From Croceibacter atlanticus HTCC2559 (GTDB lineage: Bacteria; Bacteroidota; Bacteroidia; Flavobacteriales; Flavobacteriaceae): a stretch of 64,000 bases of DNA. Of this stretch, positions 37,775 through 46,911 are shown piece by piece. The notes beneath the pieces were generated by a model that worked only from the letters and a program-made list of their open reading frames with translations, was not told where the DNA came from and did no database searches. Position 1 is the stretch's first letter, and each line of letters begins with the position of its first letter. The DNA lies in contig NC_014230.1 of assembly GCF_000196315.1 (NCBI RefSeq), positions 558,001 through 622,000 on the forward strand, read 5' to 3'. A program made the translations under genes and the position numbers.

Positions 37775-37817
37775 GCATATTTAATTAACTTAAATAACGT
37801 CTTATTAGTTTAATTTT

Positions 37818-38960
37818 TTATCCTAATGCTTGCTTAAGATCTGCTAGTAAATCTGATTCGTCTTCTATACCTACACTTAATCGTATAAGAGAATCTACAA
37901 TTCCCATATTTAAACGGTCTTCTTTAGGGACACTTGCGTGTGTCATACTTGCCGGATGTCCCGCAAGACTTTCTACACCGCCAAGAGATTCTGCTAATGT
38001 AAATACTTTTAAGTTTTCTAAAATCTGAATTGCAGACTCCCAAGATCCTTCTTTAGTTGAAAAAGATACCATGCCTCCAAAATCTTTCATTTGTGCTTTT
38101 GCAATAATATGGTTAGGGTGCTCTTGAAATCCTGGCCAATATACCTTTTCAACCTTTGGGTGACTTTTTAGAAAATGAGCTACAACTTTTCCATTCTCAC
38201 AATGTCTTTGCATTCTTACGTGTAAAGTTTTAACGCCTCGTAAAGCTAAAAATGCATCTTGCGGACCACATATTGCACCACTAGAGTTTTGTATAAAGTA
38301 AAGTTTATCTGCTAGTGCCTTATCATTTACAATTAGAGCTCCCATTACCAAATCACTATGACCACCAATGTATTTAGTAACAGAATGCATTACTATATCT
38401 GCGCCTAAATCTAATGGTGATTGAAGGTAAGGTGTCGCAAACGTATTGTCCACAGCTAGAATAAGTTTATGTTTAGACGAGATTTGAGAAACTGCTTTTA
38501 TGTCTATAATATTCATCATAGGGTTTGTTGGCGTTTCTATCCAAATCATTTTAGTGTGGTCATTAATATGCTCGACAATATCTTGAGCATTTTCCATATC
38601 TACAAAATGAAACTTTATACCAAACTTCTGGAATATCGATGTAAACAAACGGTAAGAACCACCATAAAGATTATTTGTAGTTACAACCTCATCGCCAGGC
38701 TCAAGCAACTTTAATACAGCATCGACCGCAGCCAAGCCAGAGCCGAAAGCTAATCCATACTTTCCGTTTTCTAAACTTGCTAAACTTTGCTCTAAAGAGG
38801 ATCGTGTTGGATTGGCGCTTCTAGAATACTCATACCCTTTATGACCGCCAGGTGTAGTCTGCTTATAAGTAGAAGTCTGGTAAATAGGCGTCATTACAGA
38901 CCCGAATGCTGGGTCTATATCGTGTTGTCCTCCGTGAATTGCTCTTGTATTAAATTTCAT
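37818..38960 (-). CDS. Cystathionine gamma-synthase/beta-lyase family PLP enzyme
   Basis: A Cys/Met-metabolism PLP enzyme of 380 residues. The PLP Lys lies in MHSVTKYIGGHSDLVMG, and the family marks TRAIHGGQ, YEYSRSANPTRS and LAESLGGVESLAGHPA are present. Family members act as cystathionine gamma-synthase, beta-lyase or gamma-lyase, and the sequence alone does not separate these. The start is set at 38960 (MKFNTRAIHGG); the ten extra codons up to 38990 are not family-like. It lies 42 bases downstream of the DinB-like gene on the same strand. Confidence 0.9.
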   Translation of the reverse strand: MKFNTRAIHGGQHDIDPAFGSVMTPIYQTSTYKQTTPGGHKGYEYSRSANPTRSSLEQSLASLENGKYGLAFGSGLAAVDAVLKLLEPGDEVVTTNNLYGGSYRLFTSIFQKFGIKFHFVDMENAQDIVEHINDHTKMIWIETPTNPMMNIIDIKAVSQISSKHKLILAVDNTFATPYLQSPLDLGADIVMHSVTKYIGGHSDLVMGALIVNDKALADKLYFIQNSSGAICGPQDAFLALRGVKTLHVRMQRHCENGKVVAHFLKSHPKVEKVYWPGFQEHPNHIIAKAQMKDFGGMVSFSTKEGSWESAIQILENLKVFTLAESLGGVESLAGHPASMTHASVPKEDRLNMGIVDSLIRLSVGIEDESDLLADLKQALG

Positions 38961-39002
38961 TGTATTGTTTTTAACTATTTGCGTAAACACTTAGGTTAAT
39001 CT

Positions 39003-39458
39003 TTACACAAACTTTTTTAAAGACATAATTACTCCTAGATGTAAACCTTCGTGATAATTATTAAACTGTAAGGCGTCTGTAACATTGGTTAGCGTGTTTC
39101 CTAACATTACCGGATACTCATTATAAGTTTGAAAACGGTCTGCACTTATATCTAATTCTGTTTGTTCTATAGTGTATAATAGTTGCTCTTTTATAATTGA
39201 GACATCCTTTTCAGAAACATCTCCCATTGGCTTTGTGCCTTTTGTATATGCTTTTACAAAGTCTTTTTCAATTTTAAAGTTGAGGTTAGATAATCCATAA
39301 ACCAGACCTTGCTGCACAGAAATTACGTGAGCTAAATTCCAAATAATGTTGTTATTGAATGCTTCTGGAATATGATTAAGTTGTGCTACAGAAAGTGGTT
39401 CTATGATTTTCAACATGGCTTTTCTATTGCGGTATGTAAGATCTAAAATAGCGTTCAT
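39003..39458 (-). CDS. DinB-like metal-dependent four-helix protein
   Basis: A 151-residue member of the DinB/YfiT superfamily, four-helix bundles that bind a divalent metal through three His. The likely ligands are H44 (NLAHVISVQ) and H136 and H140 (NNYHEGLHLG). Many such proteins are thiol-dependent transferases or of unknown activity. The downstream Cys/Met lyase gene is co-oriented and close. A -7 box lies 28 bases upstream, divergent from the ArsC-like gene. Confidence 0.8.
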   Translation of the reverse strand: MNAILDLTYRNRKAMLKIIEPLSVAQLNHIPEAFNNNIIWNLAHVISVQQGLVYGLSNLNFKIEKDFVKAYTKGTKPMGDVSEKDVSIIKEQLLYTIEQTELDISADRFQTYNEYPVMLGNTLTNVTDALQFNNYHEGLHLGVIMSLKKFV

Positions 39459-39486
39459 AGGTATTATTATAAAAATTCTAACATAT

Positions 39487-39494
39487 CAAAAATA
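39487..39494 (-). promoter_or_regulatory. Candidate -7 box for the DinB-like gene
   Basis: The minus strand reads TATTTTTG, an exact TAnnTTTG match 28 bases before the ATG. Confidence 0.4.
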
Positions 39495-39515
39495 CCATTT
39501 CAAATTGGGAAAAGA

Positions 39516-39523
39516 TACCTTTG
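39516..39523 (+). promoter_or_regulatory. Candidate -7 box for the ArsC-like gene
   Basis: TACCTTTG, an exact TAnnTTTG match 24 bases before the ATG at 39548, back to back with the minus-strand box at 39487-39494. Confidence 0.42.
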
Positions 39524-39547
39524 TAAAATCATAAAAATAACCACGTT

Positions 39548-39895
39548 ATGAAAAAAATATATTATCTATCTACGTGTGACACCTGTAAGCGTATAATGAA
39601 AGAATTAAACCTTCCTTCTTCATTTATTAAACAGGATATAAAAACACAGGGTTTAAGCGAGCAAGATGTAGAGGAAATGCAAAATCTTGCCGGAAGTTAT
39701 GAAGCGCTTTTTAGTAAAAGAGCACAACTTTATAAACAACGTAATCTTAAAGATGAAGATCTTATAGAAGATGATTTTAGAGATCTTATTCTTGAACACT
39801 ATACCTTTTTAAAACGGCCTGTGATTATTAATAACGATCAAATTTTTATTGGTAACAGTAAGAAAGTTATTGAAGAAGCTAAAGAAAGTTTATAA
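39548..39895 (+). CDS. ArsC/Spx/YffB-like thioredoxin-fold protein
   Basis: A 115-residue protein of the arsenate reductase-like family. The N-terminal strand leads to STCDTCKRIMKEL, with C10 and C13 as a CxxC pair, as in Spx and YffB. In the C-terminal part YTFLKRPVIINND carries the conserved Arg next to a cis-Pro, and FIGNSKKVIEEA ends the fold. It is not part of an arsenic operon, so a role in thiol redox or regulation is more likely than arsenate reduction. Confidence 0.8.
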   Translation: MKKIYYLSTCDTCKRIMKELNLPSSFIKQDIKTQGLSEQDVEEMQNLAGSYEALFSKRAQLYKQRNLKDEDLIEDDFRDLILEHYTFLKRPVIINNDQIFIGNSKKVIEEAKESL

Positions 39896-39958
39896 TTTTT
39901 TTTGAATAGCTTAGTCTTACATTTTCCTTAAAGACTAAAGCACAATACCAGCCAACCT

Positions 39959-40873
39959 ATGAACAACCGTATTCTTGCATTGCTGGCAGCTTTTGCAGCA
40001 AGTGCTATTTATGGTGCAAACCACACTATTGCCAAAGATTTAATGCCAACTGTTATACAACCCTTTGGTTTTATACTTTTAAGAGTGTCTGGTGCTGCAT
40101 TATTATTTTGGGTTGCTAGTTTGTTTTTACCTCGAGAAAAGATAGATCGTAAAGATTGGTTACGTTTTGTAGCCTGTGCTCTGTTTGGCATGGCAATTAA
40201 TATGCTGTCCTTTTTTAAGGGATTAAGCCTATCTACTCCTATTAATAGCTCTGTAGTTATAACATTATCTCCTGTTTTGCTTTTAGTGCTTTCTGCTATT
40301 TTTTTAAAGGAACGTGTTACCCTACTAAAATCTATAGGTATTGGGTTGGGACTTGCAGGCGCATTGCTTCTAATTTTATTCGGAATGAAAGAGCAACCTA
40401 ATGCCCCTAATATTCCTTTAGGTAATTTGTTGTTTGTATTAAATGCCTCTTCTTATTCTGTTTACCTCATCTTAGTGAAGCCCATTGCTAATAAGTACAG
40501 GCCTGTTACTCTTATGAAGTGGTTTTTCTTATTTGCTGTAATTATAAATTTACCTATTGGCCTTTCTGAATTTACCCAAGTGGAATGGACAGCGTTAAGC
40601 TTAGGCTCTATTTGGAGAATGCTTTTTGTAATAATTGGCACTACGTTTTTAACTTATCTATTTAATATTTATGCATTAAAAATACTAAGCCCATCTACTA
40701 TAGGTGCTTTTATGTATTTGCAACCACTACTTGCAACATTAATTGCTGTTTTAGTAGGTTCGGATATCTTAACAACGCTTCGCATATTTGCTGCTGCTTT
40801 AATCTTTACAGGTGTTTATATAAGCTCTAGAAAACCTAAAAAAAGGTTACAATCTAATAATATTCAGCATTAA
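39959..40873 (+). CDS. EamA family (DMT) transporter
   Basis: A 304-residue inner-membrane transporter with ten hydrophobic segments arranged as two EamA repeats (about 7-140 and 155-290). The motifs AIYGANHTIAKDLMP, LSPVLLLVLSAIFLKERVTLLKS and YLQPLLATLIAVLVGSD are typical of drug/metabolite exporters. The substrate is not inferable. It stands between the ArsC-like and SnoaL-like genes on the plus strand with gaps of 63 and 45 bases. Confidence 0.87.
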   Translation: MNNRILALLAAFAASAIYGANHTIAKDLMPTVIQPFGFILLRVSGAALLFWVASLFLPREKIDRKDWLRFVACALFGMAINMLSFFKGLSLSTPINSSVVITLSPVLLLVLSAIFLKERVTLLKSIGIGLGLAGALLLILFGMKEQPNAPNIPLGNLLFVLNASSYSVYLILVKPIANKYRPVTLMKWFFLFAVIINLPIGLSEFTQVEWTALSLGSIWRMLFVIIGTTFLTYLFNIYALKILSPSTIGAFMYLQPLLATLIAVLVGSDILTTLRIFAAALIFTGVYISSRKPKKRLQSNNIQH

Positions 40874-40918
40874 ATAAATAGTGTATCTTAGTGTCATTAA
40901 CCTTAATACCAAAAGATT

Positions 40919-41299
40919 ATGACAACCCAAGAAGTAGCAGACCAATTAGTTAAATGGTGCAATGAAGGTAATGAAGCAAAATGCTATCAAGAGCTTTACA
41001 GCCCAGATGCCGTAAGTTGGGAAATGGAAGCAGACCCAAATGATGCTATGGCAAAATGCGTAGGCATGCAAGAAATACAGAAAAAAGGTGAATGGTGGTA
41101 CGAAAATTTTGAAGTTCATAGTAGCAAAGCCAGTGAACCAACTGTAGCAGATGGATACTTTACAACACGCTTTGATATGGACACAACTCACAAACCTAGT
41201 GGACAACGTTCTAAAATGAGTGAACTAGGTGTTTATAAGGTAAAAGATGGTAAAATTACAGAAGAGCGCTTTTTTTATCAGAATGGAGAACAACAGTAG
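40919..41299 (+). CDS. SnoaL-like / NTF2-fold protein
   Basis: A 126-residue alpha+beta-barrel protein with the pattern of SnoaL-like folds: an N-terminal helix (VADQLVKWCNEGNEAKC), YSPDAVSWEME, a pocket-lining segment with GEWWYENFEVH, and a final strand KDGKITEERFFYQ. There is no signal peptide. Members range from cyclases to ligand binders without activity, so no function is given. It ends 36 bases from the convergent flavin monooxygenase-like gene. Confidence 0.7.
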   Translation: MTTQEVADQLVKWCNEGNEAKCYQELYSPDAVSWEMEADPNDAMAKCVGMQEIQKKGEWWYENFEVHSSKASEPTVADGYFTTRFDMDTTHKPSGQRSKMSELGVYKVKDGKITEERFFYQNGEQQ

Positions 41300-41335
41300 T
41301 CTTATACTGTTTTAAACTAAAAGATTCTGTAACTC

Positions 41336-42367
41336 TTATTTTATTTGTTTAGACAAATATTCTGCATCTTTTTTGATGCCACCTAGAGTTGCAGATCCTC
41401 TTGTGTGCAACCAAGGTAATCCTATAAAATATAAGCCTTCAATAGTACTTACACCACGTTTGTGCTTAGGGTAACCTTCATGATCTAGCTCTAAACCTTC
41501 TATCCAACTAAAATTTGGACGATAGCCAGTTGCCCATATCACATTTCTTACATCGGTTAACTGTTTCTTTTCTGTTTCAATTATATAATCATGAGCATCA
41601 TTAGTTCTACCTACAGCGGTAACTTGTGGTCTTGCTAAAATCTCTTTTACATCTGTACCAATTACTGGTTGCTTAGAGTGATTTATTTTATTACCAATCC
41701 AAGAGTTTTTACTAAAACTTAAAAACCCTGTAATGGTAAACCACCACCATAATGTCTTACCTAAGATTTCTTGAGGTAGTGTTTTTACGTCTGTATCTCC
41801 AGAAAAATAAGTTTTCCTACCATTATCGGATATTTCATCTAAAATTTGAAATCCGCTATCTCCAGCACCAACTACCATTGCTGGCCCTTCTTGTAATTGT
41901 TTAGGGTTTTTGTAATAATTACTGTGTATTTGAAATATGTCTTTAGACATTAATTTAGAACAAGGCGGCGTGTATGGGATATGAAAAGGACCTGTTGCTA
42001 CTACAACCTGTTTTGCTTCATATATTCCATTATTAGATGTAAGAATAAATTTGCCGTCTCTTTTTTCAATTTTCTCTACCAAACAATTTAATTGTACGGG
42101 TATGCTAAATTCATTTACATAAGCCTTAAAATAACTTGCTACTTCATATTTGTTAGGGTAATACCCTTTTTTAGCGGGAAATGGCATACCTGCTAAATGG
42201 TTAAATTCTGTTGGTGTAAATAAGGTTAATGAATCCCAACGATTTAACCAACTAGCACCAACTTCATTTTCTTTGTCTAAAACTAAATACGATTTGCCCT
42301 GTTGCTTTAAATAATAAGCCATGGAAAGTCCTGCTTGTGCTGCACCAATTATTATAAAGTCTAACAT
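41336..42367 (-). CDS. Flavin monooxygenase-like NAD(P)/FAD oxidoreductase
   Basis: A 343-residue two-dinucleotide-binding flavoprotein. The FAD fold is at the N-terminus (FIIIGAAQAGLSMAYYL), followed by WLNRWDSLTLFTP, typical of YUCCA/FMO-type and CzcO-type proteins. The NAD(P) fold is AMVVGAGDSGFQILDE, and the closing motif is IWATGYRPNFSWI. Such enzymes oxidise soft nucleophiles or act with metal resistance systems. Neither is indicated by the neighbourhood. A minus-strand TATATTTG at 42481-42488 could start a leader of about 110 bases. Confidence 0.82.
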   Translation of the reverse strand: MLDFIIIGAAQAGLSMAYYLKQQGKSYLVLDKENEVGASWLNRWDSLTLFTPTEFNHLAGMPFPAKKGYYPNKYEVASYFKAYVNEFSIPVQLNCLVEKIEKRDGKFILTSNNGIYEAKQVVVATGPFHIPYTPPCSKLMSKDIFQIHSNYYKNPKQLQEGPAMVVGAGDSGFQILDEISDNGRKTYFSGDTDVKTLPQEILGKTLWWWFTITGFLSFSKNSWIGNKINHSKQPVIGTDVKEILARPQVTAVGRTNDAHDYIIETEKKQLTDVRNVIWATGYRPNFSWIEGLELDHEGYPKHKRGVSTIEGLYFIGLPWLHTRGSATLGGIKKDAEYLSKQIK

Positions 42368-42504
42368 TGTAAATATTATTAGGGATTTAGTATTCTAATT
42401 TGCTCAATGAGTATAATACAAGAGTTAAAGAGATTTAAAAAATCCTATTATGTATTAAGTTTAAGGCTGGTTTGAAAACGCAAATATAAAACTATCCAAA
42501 GGGT

Positions 42505-42654
42505 TTAGTGGTTATCGTCTTCCTTTTTACCAAACAGAAATCCTAATGGCAAAAACACTAAGAAAAACATATACCAACCTGTTACCAAACCTACGATAGT
42601 AATAATGGTAGCTATGATTACAATAATCCATTGAGTTTTTCTAGAGAATTTCAA
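42505..42654 (-). CDS. Small membrane protein (49 aa, TTG start)
   Basis: A short open frame that starts with TTG at 42654, 11 bases after the stop of the upstream DoxX-like gene, and ends at TAA 42505. The peptide starts MKFSRKTQW, followed by a first hydrophobic helix (IIVIIATIITIVGLVTGW), a second one (YMFFLVFLPLGFLFG) and the charged tail KKEDDNH. A basic start, two membrane helices and a charged end make a believable small inner-membrane hairpin protein. It has no in-frame ATG start before the first helix. It is likely co-transcribed with the Cys-tailed DoxX gene. Confidence 0.6.
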   Translation of the reverse strand: MKFSRKTQWIIVIIATIITIVGLVTGWYMFFLVFLPLGFLFGKKEDDNH

Positions 42655-42665
42655 TACCTATAGTT

Positions 42666-43385
42666 TTATAAACTTTTCTCATAACACTCTAAGCATTCAT
42701 TTAATGGCGAGCCATTGTTATGTACACAATCACAAAACACAAGACAAGCCTCTGGATTAGTGGCATTCATACAATCTTGTTGGCAGTCTGAAATTGAATT
42801 TCTAGGCATAAGTAGTGTTTTGTTTATTACAACAATAAACCCTACAATTACCACAAACACCATAAAAGAACCTACAACAAACCTCCAAGGAAAGTGCTTT
42901 GTTTTTTCATTAGCAACTATTAAGTTTTCCGTTGATGTTTTATGATACCACGGAAAGATAAATTTAAGCTTATGGTAATCCCAACAAAGTAAAAATATAT
43001 TGGCCAAGAGCATTAATGGTGATGACAACAAAGAACCATCAAACCTTACAGAGAAAGATAGTAGCGCAATATTTAAAATAACAGGAAAATACAAAAGTGC
43101 TCCTAATGTTGCTGTTCTGGGAATAAGCAATAGCACGCCAGCAAGTACTTGAGCAACACCAATTGCTGTATAGTAATATCCTGTATGAAATAACGCTGTT
43201 AAATAGCTTCCCATAGGATGCATATCTGGAAGCGCTGTGAAACGTTCTCCAATAATCTTTGTAAAACCCGCAGGAATAAAACCAATAGCAAGTACAATCC
43301 TACAGAAAATAGCAAACCACCCAATCCATATATTATGTCTGGCTTTTTTATGAGCTCGTTCAAACCTTGTTATAAGATGATGCAT
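42666..43385 (-). CDS. DoxX-like membrane protein with Cys-rich tail
   Basis: A 239-residue protein. The first part (about 20-140) has four transmembrane helices of the DoxX type with GFIPAGFTKIIGERFTALP. After a charged loop a fifth helix (about 170-190) leads into a C-terminal tail with seven Cys in roughly 35 residues (DCQQDCMN, ACLVFCDC, ECLECYEK). The tail could bind a metal or form disulfides outside the membrane. It lies 18 bases after mfd on the same strand and 11 bases before the small membrane protein. Confidence 0.75.
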   Translation of the reverse strand: MHHLITRFERAHKKARHNIWIGWFAIFCRIVLAIGFIPAGFTKIIGERFTALPDMHPMGSYLTALFHTGYYYTAIGVAQVLAGVLLLIPRTATLGALLYFPVILNIALLSFSVRFDGSLLSSPLMLLANIFLLCWDYHKLKFIFPWYHKTSTENLIVANEKTKHFPWRFVVGSFMVFVVIVGFIVVINKTLLMPRNSISDCQQDCMNATNPEACLVFCDCVHNNGSPLNECLECYEKSL

Positions 43386-43403
43386 TACAACTAAAATTCT
43401 GTT

Positions 43404-46400
43404 TTAAGACACTTGTTCTTGTTGTGCTTTTTGAGACTTAAAATCTAAAGGTTTTAAAACTTCTAAAGCCTTATCAATTGTCTTTACTTTATCAAAAGTA
43501 ACTAAAAGCCTTAAGCCGTTTCTTGTTTTCTTTTCTTTCATAACTACTTGACGAGGATGTGTTTGCACATATTGTAAAACCTTAGTAAAGGTATTACTTT
43601 GGTAAAAAGGACTTTGTTGATCGTTTATAAAGTAGCCAATCATTTTACCTTGCTTAAGTATTAGCTTTTCAATACCCACTTGCGTAGCTATCCATTTTAC
43701 CCTTACAGAGTTTAATAAATCTTCTGCTTGTTGTGGCAACTCTCCAAAACGATCTAACAGGCGTTTTTCGTATGCCTCAAGTTCCTTCTCTTCAGAAATA
43801 GAGTTTAGCTCTGTATAAAGGTTTAAGCGTTCAGAAATATTATTTATATAATCATCTGGAAATAAAAGGCTAATATCTGTATCTATAGTGGTGTCTTTTA
43901 AGAAAACTCTATCTTCTTCTTTAGTGTCGTAAAGATCTTTAAATTCTGTTTCCTTAAGCTCTTCAATAGCTTCATTTAAAATTTTCTGATAGGTATCGAA
44001 ACCAATTTCATTTATAAATCCGCTTTGCTCACCTCCAAGTAAATCTCCTGCTCCACGAATTTCTAAATCTTTCATGGCTATATTAAAACCGCTTCCTAAA
44101 TCTGAGAATTGCTCCAACGCTGTAATACGTTTTCTGGCATCATCTGTCATTGCAGAATATGGTGGTGTAATAAAATAACAGAATGCCTTTTTATTACTAC
44201 GACCAACACGGCCACGCATTTGGTGAAGATCTGAAAGACCAAAGTTATTGGCATTGTTTATAAATATGGTATTGGCATTTGGTACATCTAAACCACTTTC
44301 AATAATTGTAGTAGACACTAGAACATCAAAATCTCCATTCATAAAACTTAGCATAAGTTGCTCCAGTTTTTTTCCTTCCATTTGGCCGTGACCAATTCCA
44401 ATTTTTGCATCTGGCACTACACGTTGTATCATACCAGCAACTTCCTTAATGTTTTCTATACGGTTGTGTACAAAATAAACTTGACCGCCTCGTTGTATTT
44501 CATATTGCACAGCATCACGAATACTTTCTTCTGAAAATCTAATTACATTAGTCTCAACAGGATATCTGTTTGGTGGTGGCGTTGTAATGGTACTTAAATC
44601 TCTTGCAGCCATTAAACTAAACTGAAGCGTTCTAGGTATTGGTGTTGCTGTTAAGGTAAGTGTGTCTACATTTTCTTTTATGGTTTTTAGCTTGTCTTTT
44701 ACAGCCACACCAAATTTTTGTTCTTCATCTACAATTAACAGCCCTAAATCTTTAAACTTTACAGTCTTATTTACTAATTGGTGAGTTCCTATAATGATAT
44801 CTACCTTACCTGCCTCTAAATCTGCTATGGTTTCTCGTCGTTCTTTAGCGCTTCTAAACCTATTTAAATATTCCACCGTGACAGGAAAATCTTTTAAACG
44901 TTCACTAAATGTTTTATGATGCTGAAACGCCAAGATTGTAGTTGGTACTAAAACTGCTACTTGCTTACCATTATCTACAGCCTTAAATGCTGCTCTTATG
45001 GCAATTTCGGTTTTACCAAAACCTACATCACCACAAACTAAGCGATCCATTGGCCGCTCGTTTTCCATATCTTTTTTTACATCTTCTGTAGCACTACTTT
45101 GATCCGGTGTGTCTTCATATATAAAAGAAGATTCTAACTCAAGTTGCATTGTGGTATCTGGACCAAATGCAAACCCTTTTTCTAGGCGTCGTTTTGCATA
45201 TAATTTTATAAGGTTAAAAGCTATTTCCTTAACCTTAGACTTGGTTTTTTGTTTCAGTTTTTTCCAAGCTTGGCTACCTAATTTATAAACTTTAGGTGCT
45301 TGCCCATCTTTGCCATTATACTTGGTTATTTTGTGTAGTGAATGTATGCTTAGGTAAAGAATATCTCTATCTCCATAAATTAACTTAATAGCTTCTTGCT
45401 TCTTACCCTCAACATCAATTTTCTGTAGACCACCAAATTTTCCAATACCGTGATCTATATGTGTAACATAATCTCCCACAGTAAGGTTGGTTAGCTCTTT
45501 TAAAGTAATGGCTTGTTTTTTAGCATAGCCATTCTTTAAATTAAATTTATGATAACGCTCAAAAATTTGATGATCTGTATAGCAAACGCTATTACTTTCA
45601 TCATCTATAAAACCTTGGTATAAAGAAACTGTTACTGTTTCATATTGCTTTACGTTAAGCTCTGCATCATCAAAAATATCATGAAAACGCTTGGCTTGCT
45701 GTTCACTTACGCAAGCTATATAGTTGTGATAACCATCTTCATGGTTTTCATTTAAATTTTCAATAAGCAAATTAAATTGCTTATTAAAGCTTGGTTGTGG
45801 TCTTGTATGAAATTGTATGGTGTCTGCCGCACCAGTACTTTTATTTAAAATTTCAAAATGCGTAAATCCTTTAAGTTGCTCTTTTAACAGTGCTCCTGTA
45901 GCAAATAACTCTTCTGGTTCACTGTGTTTAGTTTCTGCATTTAATGTTTTAAAAGCTTGTACAGCCTTATCAAAGTTTGAATCTATTCTTCCAAATACAA
46001 GCTCTGTATTTTTACTGAAGATGATAGTTTTATGATGAATATATTTCAAGAAGCTTTCTCTAGATTCTTGAAGCAACTTATTTTCGACATTAGGTATTAT
46101 CGAAATTTTTTTGGTTTGCTCTAAAGACAACTGTGTCTCTACATCAAAAGTTCTTATGCTATCTACTTCATCCCCAAAAAATTCAATTCTAAAAGGCTCA
46201 TCGTGACTAAAGCTAAATACATCTAAAATACCACCACGTAAAGAAAATTCGCCTGGTTCAGTAACAAAATCTACACGATGAAACTTGTACTCAAACAATA
46301 CTTCATTCACAAAATCAATAGAAACCTGTTCTCCAACACTAAGTTTTAGCGTGTTTTTCTCCAACTCCTTTTTGGTTACCACCTTTTCAAAAAGTGCATC

Positions 46401-46784
46401 TGGATAGGTAACGATTAAGGCTGGTTTTCTTCTGGAATTAAGTCTGTTTAAAACCTCAGCCCTAAGTAGTACATTGGCATTATCTGTTTCTTCTATTTGG
46501 TAAGGTCTTCTGTAGCTTCCGGGATAAAACAGCACCTCATCATCTTTTATAAGTTGCTCAAAATCATTTAAATAATAAGCTGCTTCTTCCTTATCGTTAA
46601 ATATGGCCAAGAATGGTTTGTCTGCTTGCTTAAAAGCTTCTGCAATAGCAAAAGATACGGCAGATCCAACAAGTCCTGTAAGGGTTGTTTTATGATAATT
46701 TTCTTGAGATTGGGCAATAGTGTCCTGCAGTTTCCTGAATTGAGGAGACCGAGAAAAGGCTTGGGAAATAGATGTCTTACTCAT
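43404..46784 (-). CDS. mfd: Transcription-repair coupling factor
   Basis: Mfd removes RNA polymerase stalled at DNA damage and recruits UvrA. The 1126-residue protein shows a UvrB-homology N-terminus (DPGSYRRPY-like region with FYPGSYRRPYQIEE), the CarD-like polymerase-interacting domain with VGDYVTHIDHGIGKFGGL, then the RecG-like helicase with Walker A GDVGFGKTEIAIRA (about 590), DEEQKFGV, TATPIPRTLQFS and the QMRGRVGRSNKKAF motif, and the C-terminal D7 domain. It may be translated from an almost leaderless mRNA, since a -7 box ends only eight bases before the ATG. Confidence 0.97.
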   Translation of the reverse strand: MSKTSISQAFSRSPQFRKLQDTIAQSQENYHKTTLTGLVGSAVSFAIAEAFKQADKPFLAIFNDKEEAAYYLNDFEQLIKDDEVLFYPGSYRRPYQIEETDNANVLLRAEVLNRLNSRRKPALIVTYPDALFEKVVTKKELEKNTLKLSVGEQVSIDFVNEVLFEYKFHRVDFVTEPGEFSLRGGILDVFSFSHDEPFRIEFFGDEVDSIRTFDVETQLSLEQTKKISIIPNVENKLLQESRESFLKYIHHKTIIFSKNTELVFGRIDSNFDKAVQAFKTLNAETKHSEPEELFATGALLKEQLKGFTHFEILNKSTGAADTIQFHTRPQPSFNKQFNLLIENLNENHEDGYHNYIACVSEQQAKRFHDIFDDAELNVKQYETVTVSLYQGFIDDESNSVCYTDHQIFERYHKFNLKNGYAKKQAITLKELTNLTVGDYVTHIDHGIGKFGGLQKIDVEGKKQEAIKLIYGDRDILYLSIHSLHKITKYNGKDGQAPKVYKLGSQAWKKLKQKTKSKVKEIAFNLIKLYAKRRLEKGFAFGPDTTMQLELESSFIYEDTPDQSSATEDVKKDMENERPMDRLVCGDVGFGKTEIAIRAAFKAVDNGKQVAVLVPTTILAFQHHKTFSERLKDFPVTVEYLNRFRSAKERRETIADLEAGKVDIIIGTHQLVNKTVKFKDLGLLIVDEEQKFGVAVKDKLKTIKENVDTLTLTATPIPRTLQFSLMAARDLSTITTPPPNRYPVETNVIRFSEESIRDAVQYEIQRGGQVYFVHNRIENIKEVAGMIQRVVPDAKIGIGHGQMEGKKLEQLMLSFMNGDFDVLVSTTIIESGLDVPNANTIFINNANNFGLSDLHQMRGRVGRSNKKAFCYFITPPYSAMTDDARKRITALEQFSDLGSGFNIAMKDLEIRGAGDLLGGEQSGFINEIGFDTYQKILNEAIEELKETEFKDLYDTKEEDRVFLKDTTIDTDISLLFPDDYINNISERLNLYTELNSISEEKELEAYEKRLLDRFGELPQQAEDLLNSVRVKWIATQVGIEKLILKQGKMIGYFINDQQSPFYQSNTFTKVLQYVQTHPRQVVMKEKKTRNGLRLLVTFDKVKTIDKALEVLKPLDFKSQKAQQEQVS

Positions 46785-46792
46785 GTATACTA

Positions 46793-46800
46793 CAAAGATA
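46793..46800 (-). promoter_or_regulatory. Candidate -7 box for mfd
   Basis: The minus strand reads TATCTTTG, an exact TAnnTTTG match eight bases before the ATG. If used, the transcript would be leaderless or nearly so. Confidence 0.38.
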
Positions 46801-46911
46801 CTTGTAACCTCTAAATTATAGAATGTTATCTATAAGTTTTTACAATAAATGTATAGCGTACCACAACCGCGATTATAACATACATTTAGTATATTTAGAA
46901 AAAACTATATT

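Noticed and set aside
39911-39938. TTAGTCTT/AAGACTAA inverted repeat as a terminator of the ArsC-like gene
   Set aside because: A 12-base loop and no T tract on either side; weak AT-rich stem likely to arise by chance.
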